Source: Buttiauxella brennerae ATCC 51605 (GTDB taxonomy: Bacteria; Pseudomonadota; Gammaproteobacteria; Enterobacterales; Enterobacteriaceae). Taken from it: a stretch of 64,000 bases of DNA. Of this stretch, positions 38,471 through 49,161 are shown piece by piece; the first letter of the stretch is position 1, and every line of letters begins with the position of its first letter. The notes under the pieces were generated by a model. The model had not been told where the DNA came from, made no database searches, and worked only from the letters and a program-made list of their open reading frames with translations. The stretch is from the NCBI RefSeq assembly GCF_001654925.1, contig NZ_LXER01000006.1, positions 372,001-436,000 of the forward strand, given 5' to 3'. The position numbers were made by a program, and so were the translations under genes.

Positions 38471-41154
38471 AATGCCTCGTTCATTTCTGCCAGTTCAGGC
38501 GGTGGGGGAAGAGGTAAAATAACATGGAAACTGGCTCCGCCCTCCGGCCGATTAGCAGCGACAATTTTTCCGTCATGGACTTCAACAATCGCCTGGCAAA
38601 TCGCAAGGCCTAAACCCACGCCAGGGATGGCAGACTCTTTGTTGCCTCGGGAAAATTTATCAAAAATCTTTCGCTCTTGCCCAACCGGAATACCTGGGCC
38701 ACTATCCCAGACTTCAAGATCGAGTTTATCAGCCAATGGGTGCGCACGGATGCCTATGTTTGCCTGAAAGCCTGCGTACTTCGCCGCATTTTCCAGCAAG
38801 TTTATCAGCACACGTTCAAACAACGGGCCGTCGACATGAATCAGCATCAGCGGGTCAGGGAGTGCCAGCGCAATATGCCGCCCACCCAAACTTGGTTCGA
38901 GCATTTTCAGGGCGCTGCCCACCACTTCTTCGATCGTCAGCCACTCTTTGCGCAGATTAAACCCGCCGGACTGAATACGCGCCATATCCAGTAAGTTGTT
39001 CACCAGGCGCGTGGTGTTGAGGACGTGCTGGCGAATATCGTTGGCCTGCGGTGCGTGTTTCGAGCCTTCAGAGGCCAGATCTAACGTCAGAATTTCTGCC
39101 TGACCAAACAGCACCGTCAGTGGAGTGCGCAAGTCGTGTGAAAGTGCTGCAAGTAACGAGTTGCGCACTTGTTCTCGCTCACTGGAAAGCCGAGCTTGTT
39201 CTTCGCTGGCGGTCAGTAATAACCGCTCCAGTGCGGTGGCGGCAAGCAAAGTGAATGTTTCCAGTAAACGTTGCTGCTCGGGGATCATCAATTGGCGCAA
39301 ATTGCTCGGTTCGACAATCAGCAAGCCAAGCGTTTTTTCCGGCGTCTTGAGCGGCAGAATTTGATATGGCACACCGGGCAGTGTATCCGTGCCGGCACCG
39401 GCAGGTTGGCCTTTATCAAAGCTCCAACGCGCGATAGCTTCGTCCCAGTTTTGAGGTTCGCCCCTGGCATTTACCCGCTTTAATTGGCCATTTTCGTTGG
39501 GCAGCAATAACTGTGTACGGGCATTAAAACTGTTATTGATAAATAGCTCGCTGGTGGCAGCAATATCTTGCGGAGTGCGTTCTGCAGCGAGGGCTTTCGA
39601 CATCTCATAAAGATGACGAGTGCGCTGTTCGCGATAACGGGCAATTCGTGCCTGATAACGCACACCCGCCGTGAGATTCCCGATAACCAGCCCGACAGTC
39701 AGCATCACGGCGAAGGTTAACAGATACTGAATATCAGAAACCGCCAGCGTGCCGTGTGGGGCAATAAAGAACAGATCGAAGCTCACCACGCTAATCACCG
39801 TTGCCAGAACGGAAGGCCAGCGGCCGTAGAATAGCGCCACGATAACAACGCCCAGCAAGTAGAGCATCACAAGGTTTGCGGCATCAAAACCCAACAACCA
39901 CTGATTGGCTATAAACGTGGTCACCGCGCAAAGTGCGATGGCAACAGCACAACCGCGTAATTGCACGCGCCACTTTTCGCTAAAGCTGCGGGTGTCTTGT
40001 GCCGAAGGGGAGGCGGCGGCAGGTTTGTCGTCCAGCGCGACAATCACCAAATCAAGGTCTGGTGCGCGGCGGGCCAAACGGTCAGCAAAAGATTCACGGC
40101 TCCACCAGCGGCGCGTAGTGCGTCGGCCAATGATAATTTTCCCGAGGTTGTGCTCCCGGGCGTAGCGTAAAATCGCTTTATCTTCAGCAGGGTCGGCAAG
40201 CGTTGTGGTTTCCGCACCCAGCTCTTGTGCCAGGCGAAGTGAAGCTAAAATTGCGCGGCGTTGGTGTTCGGGCAAACGGTGAAGCTGTGGCGTTTCGACA
40301 TAAACCGCATGCCACACGCTGCCCAATTTTGCTGCCAGTCGGGCGGCGGTACGCACCAGCTTTTCATTGCCAGAACTGTGGCCAATACACAGTAAAATTG
40401 CGTCGCGGGTGTGCCAGACTTTCTCTTCGCCCTGGTTATCACGCCAGGCCCGCATTTGGTCGTCAACGCGATCGGCGGTGCGGCGCAGTGCCAGTTCGCG
40501 AAGCGCAATCAAATTCCCTTTACGGAAGAAGTGTTCAATGGCGCGTTCGGCCTGTCCTGCGATATAAACTTTGCCTTCGTGCAGGCGCTGGCGTAAATCA
40601 TCAGGCGGCAAATCGACCAGCACGATTTCATCGGCTGCATCGAAGATGGGGTCGGGAACCGTTTCACGTACCTGAATGCCGGTTACGCCGCCGACGATAT
40701 CATTCAGGCTTTCGAGGTGCTGTACGTTGACGGTGGTAAATACGTCGATCCCGGCATCCAGCAACTCTTCGACATCTTGCCAGCGTTTCGGGTGGCGTGA
40801 ACCGGGCGCATTGCTGTGCGCCAGTTCGTCCATCAGGATAAGCGCCGGGTTACGGGCGAGTGCGGCGTCGAGATCAAATTCCTGAACCCAACGCCCACGG
40901 TGGTGAGTGCGTTTGGCGGGCAGAAGAACGAGTTTGTCCAGCAGGGCGGCGGTCTCTTTGCGACCGTGGGTTTCCACCACGCCAAGCAAAATATCCAGCC
41001 CTTGTGCCCGCAGCCGCTGCGCTTCTTGCAGCATGGCGTAAGTTTTCCCTACGCCAGCACAAGCGCCGAAGAAGATTTTCAGCTTCCCGCGCGTTGGGCG
41101 GCTAACTTGCTCAAGCAGCTTATCCGGGTCGGGGCGCAGCGGTTCCTGTGTCAT
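38467..41154 (-). CDS. kdpD: Sensor histidine kinase KdpD
   Basis: Senses low potassium and turgor and phosphorylates KdpE. 895 aa, E. coli-like size. Order: KdpD domain with Walker A ACAGVGKT, a universal-stress-type domain (HSSGNEKLVRTAARLA), four membrane helices around residues 400-500, a GAF-like region, phospho-His in LAALSHDLRTPL and the ATP lid GPGIPVGQE. A gap of 81 bp from kdpC contains a small hairpin (41206-41231). Confidence 0.97.
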   Translation of the reverse strand: MTQEPLRPDPDKLLEQVSRPTRGKLKIFFGACAGVGKTYAMLQEAQRLRAQGLDILLGVVETHGRKETAALLDKLVLLPAKRTHHRGRWVQEFDLDAALARNPALILMDELAHSNAPGSRHPKRWQDVEELLDAGIDVFTTVNVQHLESLNDIVGGVTGIQVRETVPDPIFDAADEIVLVDLPPDDLRQRLHEGKVYIAGQAERAIEHFFRKGNLIALRELALRRTADRVDDQMRAWRDNQGEEKVWHTRDAILLCIGHSSGNEKLVRTAARLAAKLGSVWHAVYVETPQLHRLPEHQRRAILASLRLAQELGAETTTLADPAEDKAILRYAREHNLGKIIIGRRTTRRWWSRESFADRLARRAPDLDLVIVALDDKPAAASPSAQDTRSFSEKWRVQLRGCAVAIALCAVTTFIANQWLLGFDAANLVMLYLLGVVIVALFYGRWPSVLATVISVVSFDLFFIAPHGTLAVSDIQYLLTFAVMLTVGLVIGNLTAGVRYQARIARYREQRTRHLYEMSKALAAERTPQDIAATSELFINNSFNARTQLLLPNENGQLKRVNARGEPQNWDEAIARWSFDKGQPAGAGTDTLPGVPYQILPLKTPEKTLGLLIVEPSNLRQLMIPEQQRLLETFTLLAATALERLLLTASEEQARLSSEREQVRNSLLAALSHDLRTPLTVLFGQAEILTLDLASEGSKHAPQANDIRQHVLNTTRLVNNLLDMARIQSGGFNLRKEWLTIEEVVGSALKMLEPSLGGRHIALALPDPLMLIHVDGPLFERVLINLLENAAKYAGFQANIGIRAHPLADKLDLEVWDSGPGIPVGQERKIFDKFSRGNKESAIPGVGLGLAICQAIVEVHDGKIVAANRPEGGASFHVILPLPPPPELAEMNEAL

Positions 41155-41235
41155 AACAACTCCATTAGTATCACGCTAATCCACCTTACAAATTTAAAAC
41201 CGTAAGTCGGATTAGCGGCACGATATCCGACCTGT

Positions 41236-41811
41236 TTATGGTGCCTGTAAGGCATCCAGGGCCACATTAACCAACAACACATTGACGACCGGCTTACCCA
41301 TAAAACCAATCAAAGGCTGAGTGGTGTTTTCGGCTATCAGGCGTTTAACTTGTTCAACCGGCAAATCACGGGCTTTAGCGATACGCGGGATTTGCCAGGC
41401 AGCCGCTTGCGGCGAAATCTGCCCGTCCAGGCCGCTGGCTGATGCGGTCACCAGTTCAACGGGAACCGCTGGATTAGCCTGCGGATTTGCCGCGCGTAAC
41501 GCCGCAATACGTGTCGCGACCACCTTATCCAGCTCTGGGTTACTTCCCGCCAGGTTGCTACCGCCTGAAGCCATGGGATTATAGGGCGTTTCAGCCGTAG
41601 CAGAAGGGCGACCTTGTAAATACTTCGCCTCGGTGAAGTTTTGCCCAATCAACTTCGAGCCACGTACCACCGTGGTATCAATAATCAATGAACCATTGGC
41701 TTGCGCCGGGAACCACCACTGGGCTAGCAGCGTTGTCATTAGTGGGTACAGACCCCCTGTAATCAGGGTGAGCAAAATCAGTAACATTATAGCGGGACGG
41801 AAGGTAGACAT
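41236..41811 (-). CDS. kdpC: Potassium-transporting ATPase subunit KdpC
   Basis: Small inner-membrane subunit (191 aa) of the Kdp P-type ATPase. One N-terminal helix ([18 protein letters not shown]) and a periplasmic domain with LIGQNF and [19 protein letters not shown], both family hallmarks. Starts 12 bp after kdpB. Confidence 0.97.
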   Translation of the reverse strand: MSTFRPAIMLLILLTLITGGLYPLMTTLLAQWWFPAQANGSLIIDTTVVRGSKLIGQNFTEAKYLQGRPSATAETPYNPMASGGSNLAGSNPELDKVVATRIAALRAANPQANPAVPVELVTASASGLDGQISPQAAAWQIPRIAKARDLPVEQVKRLIAENTTQPLIGFMGKPVVNVLLVNVALDALQAP

Positions 41812-41823
41812 TTGTTTTTCCTC

Positions 41824-43872
41824 TTAAACCAGGCCGCAAGCGGTTAAAAACAGGTCGATAGCTTTGATACCAATAAACGGCACAATTAATCCGCCCAGGC
41901 CGTAAATCCACAGATTGCGGCGTAACATGGCTGCCGCACTCAGCGGTTTGTAGCTCACGCCACGCAACGCCAGTGGGATCAGGAAGATGATGATCAACGC
42001 ATTAAAAATGACCGCGCTTAAAATGGCAGAAGACGGCGAGTGCAGATGCATCACGTTTAGCGCGTTAAGCTGCGGGTAAGTGGCGGCAAATGCGGCAGGA
42101 ATAATGGCGAAGTATTTCGCGACGTCGTTGGCAATACTGAAGGTGGTCAGTGAGCCACGGGTCATCAACATCTGTTTGCCGATATGCACCACTTCAATCA
42201 ATTTGGTGGGGTTAGAGTCTAAATCCACCATATTGCCCGCTTCTTTTGCCGCCTGAGTCCCCGAGTTCATCGCAACGGCGACGTCTGCCTGCGCCAGTGC
42301 CGGAGCATCGTTGGTGCCATCACCGGTCATGGCGACTAAACGGCCTTCCGCCTGATACTGGCGAATTAACGCCAGCTTGGCTTCCGGTGTTGCTTCGGCA
42401 AGAAAATCGTCAACACCCGCTTCGGCAGCAATGGCAGCGGCCGTCAGGCGGTTGTCACCGGTGATCATCACGGTTTTAATACCCATCTGGCGCAACTGAG
42501 CAAAGCGCTCTTTGATGCCGCCTTTGACGATATCTTTCAGAGCGATCACACCCAGCACGTTAGCGCCTTCTGCGACAACCAGCGGCGTTCCACCGCTACG
42601 GGCAACCCCTTCGACGAGCGTGTCGACTTGCGGTGGGAAGTGGCCGCCGTTTGCCTCAACATGGCGGCGAATGGCATCAACCGAACCTTTGCGAATCATG
42701 CGGTCCTGGATATTGATACCGCTCATGCGGGTTTGTGCAGTAAACGGCACAAAGGTGGCGTGCAGGTTTTGCACATCACGTTCACGCAGGTTAAAGCGTT
42801 GTTTCGCCAGCACGACAATACTGCGGCCTTCCGGCGTTTCATCAGCAAGAGACGAAAGCTGTGCCGCATCGGCCAGGGTTTTTTCTTCAACACCGTGCGC
42901 TGGCAGGAAATCAGAAGCCTGGCGATTCCCAAGCGTAATGGTGCCGGTTTTATCCAGCAGCAAGACGTCTACATCACCCGCCGCTTCTACTGCACGCCCG
43001 CTGGTGGCAATCACGTTGGCACCCAGCATGCGGCTCATCCCGGCAACGCCAATCGCCGAAAGAAGCCCGCCGATGGTGGTGGGAATCAAACAGACCAGCA
43101 GGGCAATCAGCACCGTAACGCTAACTGCGACGCCACCGTATTGCGAGAACGGCCACAGTGTTGCGGTTGCCAGTAAAAAGACGATAGTGAGCGCCACCAG
43201 TAAAATCGTCAGCGCGATTTCGTTTGGTGTTTTACGGCGCTGCGCGCTTTCGACCATCGCAATCATGCGGTCGAGGAACGTTTCACCCGGATTCACGCTG
43301 CACTGAATCACCAGCCAGTCAGAAAGAATACGCGTACCGCCCGTTACAGAGGCAAAGTCGCCACCTGACTCACGGATAACCGGTGCGGATTCACCGGTAA
43401 TCGCACTTTCATCGACCGATGCGCCACCTTCCAGCACTTCGCCATCGCAGGGAATAATATCGCCTGCTTCAACCAGCACGATATCGCCTTTACGCAGATC
43501 GGCGGCGGGTACGTGATCCATTTGCGCGTCATGGTGCGGGGCGCGTAATTTGCGCGCCCAACTGGTTTTCTTCACCCCTTTCAGGCTATTGGCTTGTGCC
43601 TTGCTACGGCCTTCAGCCAGTGCTTCGGCAAAGTTTGCGAACAGCACGGTAAACCATAGCCAGATGCTGATAGCCAGAGTAAACGGCGCATCGCCCGATA
43701 GCTTTCCGCTAAACATCGCCACTGACAGGGCCGTGGTCATCACGCTGCCGACCCAAACGATAAACATCACCGGGTTACGCCATTGCACCTGGGGGGTAAG
43801 TTTTTTAAAGGAATCTATTAGCGCCTGACGAATCAGTGCTGGTTCAAATAGCGCCTGTTGCTTGCGACTCAT
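41824..43872 (-). CDS. kdpB: Potassium-transporting ATPase ATP-binding subunit KdpB
   Basis: Catalytic P-type ATPase subunit, 682 aa. Phosphorylation motif DKTGTITLG, actuator loop TGES in [11 protein letters not shown], hinge [12 protein letters not shown], and seven hydrophobic segments. Starts 13 bp after kdpA. Confidence 0.98.
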   Translation of the reverse strand: MSRKQQALFEPALIRQALIDSFKKLTPQVQWRNPVMFIVWVGSVMTTALSVAMFSGKLSGDAPFTLAISIWLWFTVLFANFAEALAEGRSKAQANSLKGVKKTSWARKLRAPHHDAQMDHVPAADLRKGDIVLVEAGDIIPCDGEVLEGGASVDESAITGESAPVIRESGGDFASVTGGTRILSDWLVIQCSVNPGETFLDRMIAMVESAQRRKTPNEIALTILLVALTIVFLLATATLWPFSQYGGVAVSVTVLIALLVCLIPTTIGGLLSAIGVAGMSRMLGANVIATSGRAVEAAGDVDVLLLDKTGTITLGNRQASDFLPAHGVEEKTLADAAQLSSLADETPEGRSIVVLAKQRFNLRERDVQNLHATFVPFTAQTRMSGINIQDRMIRKGSVDAIRRHVEANGGHFPPQVDTLVEGVARSGGTPLVVAEGANVLGVIALKDIVKGGIKERFAQLRQMGIKTVMITGDNRLTAAAIAAEAGVDDFLAEATPEAKLALIRQYQAEGRLVAMTGDGTNDAPALAQADVAVAMNSGTQAAKEAGNMVDLDSNPTKLIEVVHIGKQMLMTRGSLTTFSIANDVAKYFAIIPAAFAATYPQLNALNVMHLHSPSSAILSAVIFNALIIIFLIPLALRGVSYKPLSAAAMLRRNLWIYGLGGLIVPFIGIKAIDLFLTACGLV

Positions 43873-43885
43873 GGAAGCCTCTTAA

Positions 43886-45571
43886 TCACAAATTCACAAA
43901 GGAAAGGTGTTCCGCAACCGGGCCTAATGCGAGGGCGGGAATAAAGGTCAGTGCGCCGACTAACAACACGGTGCCAATCAGCAAGCCGATAAACAGTGGG
44001 CCGTGTGTTGGCAAGGTGCCGACACCTGCGCTTTGCGACTTTTTGCTGACAAGCGAACCGGCAATAGCCATCACCGGCACAATCACCGCAAAGCGTCCAA
44101 GCCACATACACACCGCAAGGAGGACGTTCCAGAAAGGTGTGCTGGCGCTTAAACCTGCAAATGCGCTGCCGTTGTTATTGGCAGCAGATGAAACTGCGTA
44201 CAGCACTTCGCTAAAGCCGTGGATGCCTGGGTTGAACATCCCGGCGCGGCCTGCGTCGGTCATCATCGCCAGCGCGGTGCCGAGGAGTACCAGCGTCGGC
44301 GTGACCAGAATCGCCATCGCGGTCATTTTCATTTCCGCCACGTCTATCTTTTTACCCAGATATTCCGGTGTGCGGCCAATCATCAGCCCGGCGATAAACA
44401 CCGTGAGCAGCACGAACAAAAGCATGCCGTACAAGCCAGAGCCGACACCGCCAAATACCACTTCACCAATTTGCATTAGCCACATAGGAACCATGCCGCC
44501 GAGTGCCGTGAAGGAGTCATGCATCGCGTTGACCGCGCCACAGGATGCGGCGGTGGTGATCACTGAAAACAGGCTGCTGGCCAGAATGCCAAAGCGGCTC
44601 TCTTTACCTTCCATATTGATATTGCTGTCAGCACCGAGCTGCGTGAAATGCACGTTGCCCTGCGTTTCCGCCCACATCACGACAACCACGCAGATAACAA
44701 AAATCACCGCCATCGCCCATAAAATGGCACGACCCTGGCGACGGTCACCGACGGCTTCACCAAATGCAAAACACAGTGCCGCAGGGATCAGGAAGATCGC
44801 CAGCATCTGCACAAAGTTAGTCAGTGCCGTTGGGTTCTCGAACGGGTGTGACGAGTTAGCGTTAAAGAAACCGCCGCCGTTGGTGCCGAGCATCTTAATC
44901 GCTTCTTGTGAAGCGACCGGGCCCATCGGCAGAATGTGCTGCACACCTTCAAGAGAGGTAAAAGGCTGATAAGTCGCGATGTTCTGCAACGTTCCCTGGC
45001 TGATGAAAAACAGCGCGATCAGTAATGAAATCGGCATCAGGATGTAAAGCGTGATGCGGGTTAAATCGACCCATGCATTACCCAGCGTGGTGGCGCTGTG
45101 GCGAGAAAATGCGCGAATCAATGCAAACACCACGGCAATGCCTGTTGCCGCAGACAGGAAGTTTTGTACCGTTAAACCCACCATCTGGCTGAAGTAGCTC
45201 AGCGTGGTTTCGCCGCTATAGGCTTGCCAGTTGGTGTTGGAGACAAAACTTACCGCCGTATTCAGCGCCAGGTGCCAGGACAGTCCCGGCAATTGTTGTG
45301 GGTTCAGAGGCAAACTTCCCTGCGTCATCAGAATGACGAACAGTGCCAGTACGCCTAAAACGTTAAACCCCAGGATAGCTGCCAGATAGCGTTTCCAGCT
45401 CATTTCGAGCGCGTCATCACCCAGAGCTTTCCACATTACTGATTCAAAACGGCCAACACCCGGCAGCGGTTCTCCTTCAATTAGCCGCGCCAGCACGCTG
45501 CCCAGCGGTTTTGCCAGTACAAAGAGCACCAGCAGGAAGCTGGCGATTAATAAAAATCCGGAAGCGGCCAT
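43886..45571 (-). CDS. kdpA: Potassium-transporting ATPase channel subunit KdpA
   Basis: Potassium-binding membrane subunit, 561 aa, with four selectivity-filter-like loops: [26 protein letters not shown], and glycine-rich stretches near [12 protein letters not shown] and [12 protein letters not shown]. The ATG overlaps the kdpF TGA by one base. Confidence 0.98.
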   Translation of the reverse strand: MAASGFLLIASFLLVLFVLAKPLGSVLARLIEGEPLPGVGRFESVMWKALGDDALEMSWKRYLAAILGFNVLGVLALFVILMTQGSLPLNPQQLPGLSWHLALNTAVSFVSNTNWQAYSGETTLSYFSQMVGLTVQNFLSAATGIAVVFALIRAFSRHSATTLGNAWVDLTRITLYILMPISLLIALFFISQGTLQNIATYQPFTSLEGVQHILPMGPVASQEAIKMLGTNGGGFFNANSSHPFENPTALTNFVQMLAIFLIPAALCFAFGEAVGDRRQGRAILWAMAVIFVICVVVVMWAETQGNVHFTQLGADSNINMEGKESRFGILASSLFSVITTAASCGAVNAMHDSFTALGGMVPMWLMQIGEVVFGGVGSGLYGMLLFVLLTVFIAGLMIGRTPEYLGKKIDVAEMKMTAMAILVTPTLVLLGTALAMMTDAGRAGMFNPGIHGFSEVLYAVSSAANNNGSAFAGLSASTPFWNVLLAVCMWLGRFAVIVPVMAIAGSLVSKKSQSAGVGTLPTHGPLFIGLLIGTVLLVGALTFIPALALGPVAEHLSFVNL

Positions 45572-45660
45572 CAGAATGCCTCCGCATTAATCAGGGCATA
45601 AATCAAATAAGCCAATAGCATAAATACCAGCACGACACCTGCAATTAGTCCTGCGCTCAC
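45571..45660 (-). CDS. kdpF: Kdp stabilising peptide KdpF
   Basis: 29-residue single-helix protein, starting [15 protein letters not shown] and ending LINAEAF, nearly the same as E. coli KdpF. It stabilises the KdpABC complex in the membrane. The start is GTG with GGGGGTGGA upstream. Its stop overlaps the kdpA ATG. Easily missed because of its size. Confidence 0.95.
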   Translation of the reverse strand: MSAGLIAGVVLVFMLLAYLIYALINAEAF

Positions 45661-45678
45661 AGTCCACCCCCAGTTGCC

Positions 45679-45790
45679 TGCCCGTCATACTTCGCGTTGC
45701 AGGTGTGTTGGCTCTTCTCGTTCACCCTTGAGTCAGTTCATCGGGATTCACTTGATTGCCGCCTTGCTGTCACTCGAATTATTCAGGGCA
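45679..45790. repeat. ERIC repeat in the kdpFABC leader
   Basis: 112-bp imperfect palindrome with ends TGCCCGTCATACTTCGCG and ATTCAGGGCA and interior words GTTGCAGGTGTGTTGGCT and TTGATTGCCGCCTTGCTG. It lies 18 bp before the kdpF start and downstream of the KdpE box, so probably in the untranslated leader. Confidence 0.82.
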
Positions 45791-45845
45791 GATAAGTAAT
45801 GCAGTGAGTGTGAAAGTTTCCGTGCAAAGAAGTCGTAAAAGTCTG

Positions 45846-45873
45846 CGGGCAGGGTGTAAAAAAAGTATAAAAA
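45846..45873 (-). promoter_or_regulatory. KdpE binding site upstream of kdpFABC
   Basis: On the minus strand a T-rich block TTTTTATACTTTTTTTACAC continues into CCTGCCCG, matching the E. coli KdpE box as I remember it with one difference. The core promoter should lie between it and the ERIC at 45790. The remainder of 45661-46082 carries the divergent ybfA promoter. Confidence 0.8.
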
Positions 45874-46082
45874 TGGCAAAGGCATTAATTAACTAATGAT
45901 TAGTATTTATTTAACTATTTTGTAACTTAATTACGCAGGGAAATGTAAATTAGTGGCAAAAAGTGTCATTGAGTGGTCGGATGAGTAGTAAACTTTCAGG
46001 CAATACGATACTATTTTGGTCAGATAACCAAGTTCTAATTTCCCGGCGTTTGCTGCCGGTCACAAAATGGAGGGAGAAACCA

Positions 46083-46289
46083 ATGACTCTATACAAAGAT
46101 TATCCAGCGCATCAGGTCTTCCTGCGTCGCACCTTCGTTGTTGTAGCGGGTGTCCTGGCTTTGCCAGTGATGCTGTTCTGGAAAGATCGCGCCCGTTTCT
46201 ACAGCTACCTGCACCGTGTCTGGTCTAAAACCAGCGAAAAACCGGTCTGGATGGCTCAGGCTGAAGCCGCATCCGCTGATTTTTACTGA
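46083..46289 (+). CDS. ybfA: Small membrane protein YbfA
   Basis: 68-residue protein with one membrane helix ([17 protein letters not shown]) followed by a basic, aromatic segment [16 protein letters not shown] nearly the same as E. coli YbfA. The start at 46083 has GGAGGGAG upstream; the longer open frame is not used in E. coli. Function unknown. Diverges from kdpFABC. Confidence 0.93.
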   Translation: MTLYKDYPAHQVFLRRTFVVVAGVLALPVMLFWKDRARFYSYLHRVWSKTSEKPVWMAQAEAASADFY

Positions 46290-46325
46290 GTTTGTTGAGA
46301 AGTCTTCACTGCACGTACAAAATAG

Positions 46326-46364
46326 AAAAAGCCCCATCAGTTCACAACTGATGGGGCTTTTTTA
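46326..46364. terminator. Bidirectional terminator, ybfA/EptA-like gene
   Basis: 15-bp stem with A5/T5 ends (arms 46326-46340 and 46348-46362), 7-nt loop. Confidence 0.92.
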
Positions 46365-46382
46365 CCGTTCAGGGTGCCTCGG

Positions 46383-47933
46383 TTAATGTGCCAGTTCTCG
46401 CCAGTTATAAATTTGATTGGTGGTATCCATTACGGGCGCTTTACCTGCCAGCCGATGAGCAGCGTGTTGCACAGTTTCCTGTGGTCTATCTCCCGGTAGT
46501 GAAATCCCCATCCAGCGACGCATTAATGTATCGTTATTGGCGGTCGAATAAATATCCTCTACCGTTCCGGTATCCGGGTTATTAACCTGCGGGCTGTACC
46601 AGATAAACATGGGCACTTCAAAAGCGTGCTGGCTTGGTTTTACCCCACCATGATGGTAAACCACGCTTTGTATCGGTTCGCGTTCCAGTGCATGATCGGA
46701 AAAATAAGCGACAGAGGCTCGCCTGTCTTTCAGCAGCGCGAAAATATTGCCCAGTAGCTTATCAGTGAAGCGGATTGAGTTGTCATAACAGGCATCAATA
46801 CCATCGCTTTGCGGCGTGAATAGAGCGTCAGTTGCTGGAAAACGTGTACATTCCGGTTCATGGCTACCATAAATATGCAGCACAATGAGCTGTTTACCCT
46901 GATGGTTTAATGCCTTGCGCAAGTCAGGTAATAACGCATCATCATAGCCATCGTTAACCCAGTGTTTATGGGTGGCATTCATCGCGATACCGGTAATCGC
47001 GTTATTGTAGTCACCTAGCATCCCTTGCTTGCTAAACCACGATGTGTCAAAACCCGCCTGATTAGCCAGATTAATAATATTGTCCGAATAGTGCTGGATA
47101 TTGTGGTTTATCACGGTATCGGCTGTGATCGCCAGCGGCACGGCGGTAATGGTGATAGGTGCTCCGCTAATGGCATGATTCCACAGTAGTAGATGGCTGC
47201 GTTCAGCTTCTAAATGCGGCGTAGTGGGTTGCGGGTAACCATAAATACTCATGTTTTCGCTACGCGCGGACTCCCCGATAACCAACACATAAGTATCAAT
47301 CCCGGTTTCCTGGGTTTGCAGGGAGTAATCGGGAATCTGGCTTGCGATCTGCTTAATTAAATGTTGATCGCTCCATGCCTGAAGAAAATATTTAGTATTA
47401 CTTATGGGTAAATAGTTCATGACACGCGCGGTGATACTTCCCTGACTGTTTTTCTTAATATGATGGACAGTCGCTTGCACAATATTACTGATGAGTAAAA
47501 TGGCTAATAAATAAAATGGATATTTTGCCAGCCATTTACTGCCAGTGGCAGGCATCATCGCAACGCTACCTAATAACAAAATGACCAGCGCCAGAAAACC
47601 TAAACAGTATTTTTGGTATAACCACAACATCGCGCTGATTTCGTGGCTATCGCTATCCAGAATGCTCATCGCAAAGCCATAGCTAAACGCGGAGCCAAAG
47701 GTGCCTCGCGCATAGAACGTCAGTGTGACATCCCATGCCACCCACAATATTGGCAACAGTGCGGCTAACAAGCGGACGAGTTTATTTTTAATTAAACCCA
47801 AAGATAACATTAACAATACAAATATTATTAATCTTTGAAACATAACATGTGCCGGAGCAAACAAAACATTGGCTACAGCCACAATCAATATACCTATCCC
47901 CAAAGGAATAAATTGGCGTGCTCTACTTAACAT
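46383..47933 (-). CDS. EptA-like phosphoethanolamine transferase
   Basis: 516-residue inner-membrane enzyme of the EptA/CptA/OpgE group. Five hydrophobic N-terminal helices (about 1-165) precede a periplasmic sulfatase-type domain. Metal and catalytic candidates: glutamate in VIGESARSENMSIYGYPQP, nucleophilic threonine in SGAPITITAVPLAI, and Asp-His in AYFSDHALERE followed by HHGG. The acceptor (lipid A, core heptose or glucan) cannot be read from sequence. It lies exactly where the E. coli-like order breaks; a promoter for it would be in the AT-rich 47934-48164, where I found no clear PmrA or PhoP box. Confidence 0.85.
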   Translation of the reverse strand: MLSRARQFIPLGIGILIVAVANVLFAPAHVMFQRLIIFVLLMLSLGLIKNKLVRLLAALLPILWVAWDVTLTFYARGTFGSAFSYGFAMSILDSDSHEISAMLWLYQKYCLGFLALVILLLGSVAMMPATGSKWLAKYPFYLLAILLISNIVQATVHHIKKNSQGSITARVMNYLPISNTKYFLQAWSDQHLIKQIASQIPDYSLQTQETGIDTYVLVIGESARSENMSIYGYPQPTTPHLEAERSHLLLWNHAISGAPITITAVPLAITADTVINHNIQHYSDNIINLANQAGFDTSWFSKQGMLGDYNNAITGIAMNATHKHWVNDGYDDALLPDLRKALNHQGKQLIVLHIYGSHEPECTRFPATDALFTPQSDGIDACYDNSIRFTDKLLGNIFALLKDRRASVAYFSDHALEREPIQSVVYHHGGVKPSQHAFEVPMFIWYSPQVNNPDTGTVEDIYSTANNDTLMRRWMGISLPGDRPQETVQHAAHRLAGKAPVMDTTNQIYNWRELAH

Positions 47934-48164
47934 ATAAATAACATCCGCGCAGAATTACCGTTTTAAACGGTTTTATTAAATTTGCTATCAACGGGGATTA
48001 ATATACTTAAAGGCATCAATAAGCATAGATATATTCATTAGATGAATTGTTTCTTTGACATGCGTCAGTAAGTCATCTGAACAACAACGCCCTTGGCACT
48101 GTTATTTATCGCGCAAAATGTGGGAAGATGAGGCACTACACATCGAAATCACTGGGGCAGCAGC

Positions 48165-48614
48165 ATGTTGATTTGGCAGGATTTACATCATTCAGAATTG
48201 AGCGTCACCGATCTCTACACGCTTCTGGCACTGCGCAATGAAGTGTTTGTGGTCGAACAAAATTGCCCTTATCAGGATATTGATGGCGACGATCTGGTGG
48301 GGGAGAACCGCCATATTCTTGGCTGGAAGGACGGCAAGCTGGTGGCCTATGCCCGTATCCTGAAAAGTGAAAGCGAGTATGAGCCTGTGGTGATTGGCCG
48401 CGTGATAATCGATAAAAGTGCGCGCGGCGAAAAACTTGGCTATCAGTTAATGGAACAGGCAATGGCTTCTTGCCAGCAAAACTGGCCGGGAACTACCGTC
48501 TATTTAGGCGCACAGGCCCATCTGCAATCGTTCTATACTCACTTTGGGTTTAAACCGGTTACCGACGTTTATGACGAAGATGGCATTGCGCATATCGGGA
48601 TGGCGAACGCCTAA
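48165..48614 (+). CDS. elaA: GNAT acetyltransferase ElaA
   Basis: 149-residue GNAT-fold protein close to E. coli ElaA. VFVVEQNCPYQDIDGDD is the family signature and RVIIDKSARGEKLGYQLM the acetyl-CoA loop. Substrate unknown. It and elaB precede the men cluster as in E. coli. Confidence 0.95.
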   Translation: MLIWQDLHHSELSVTDLYTLLALRNEVFVVEQNCPYQDIDGDDLVGENRHILGWKDGKLVAYARILKSESEYEPVVIGRVIIDKSARGEKLGYQLMEQAMASCQQNWPGTTVYLGAQAHLQSFYTHFGFKPVTDVYDEDGIAHIGMANA

Positions 48615-48643
48615 TCGCCGGGCGAAAAGCATCAGTGTTGTCT

Positions 48644-48709
48644 ATACTCGTCATACTCCAGGCTACAGGGGATCTTGTGGCCTGGCTCTTACTTGAATTA
48701 TTAGAGTAT
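48644..48709. repeat. ERIC repeat, short form, elaA-elaB
   Basis: 66-bp palindrome with ends ATACTCGTCATACTCCAGG and ATTATTAGAGTAT. Like the nagB-nagA copy it lacks the centre of the 127-bp form. Confidence 0.72.
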
Positions 48710-48749
48710 TTAGCGAGCAAACGAGTATTTTTAAACACGGAGAACAGTG

Positions 48750-49049
48750 ATGCAACCGTATGAATCTCGTCTTGATGATGATTTAACATTGCTGAGCGAA
48801 ACGCTTGAAGAAGTGCTGCGTTCCTCAGGTGACCCTGCTGACCAAAAATACATTGAGCTTAAAGAACGTGCCGAACAGGCGCTCAGTGAAGTCAAAGCCC
48901 GCGTCAGTAGTGCGTCAGACAACTATTATTATCGTGCAAAACAAGCCGTTTATCGTGCCGATGATTATGTCCGTGAAAAACCATGGCAAGGAGTTGGTGT
49001 GGGTGCGGCTGCAGGCCTGGTGTTAGGGCTTTTATTAGCCAGACGCTAA
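48750..49049 (+). CDS. elaB: Tail-anchored ribosome-associated protein ElaB
   Basis: 99-residue DUF883 protein: a charged coiled-coil-like region (DDDLTLLSETLEEVLRSSGD), then PWQGVGVGAAAGLVLGLLLARR, a C-terminal tail anchor. Stress-related in E. coli. The ATG at 48750 is preceded by an in-frame GTG; CGGAGAA favours the ATG. Confidence 0.95.
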   Translation: MQPYESRLDDDLTLLSETLEEVLRSSGDPADQKYIELKERAEQALSEVKARVSSASDNYYYRAKQAVYRADDYVREKPWQGVGVGAAAGLVLGLLLARR

Positions 49050-49056
49050 GAGTCTT

Positions 49057-49083
49057 CCGGCACACAGTTTCATCGTGTGCCGG
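49057..49083 (+). terminator. Terminator after elaB
   Basis: Perfect 9-bp stem CCGGCACAC/GTGTGCCGG with a 9-nt loop; followed by TTATACC, so the tail is weak. Confidence 0.55.
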
Positions 49084-49161
49084 TTATACCTGGTAGGTGG
49101 GATTTTTTTTTACCACCATGACCACGTATAATCAGGGGTTTTCAGGGAAGGTGAGGTAAAC

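Noticed and set aside
43836-44969. 377-residue antisense frame over kdpA/kdpB
   Set aside because: Opposite to highly conserved kdpA; no ribosome site or homology.
47990-48020. Possible PmrA box before the EptA-like gene
   Set aside because: TTTAAG and TTAATC halves are present on the minus strand but spaced by 4, not 5, bases.
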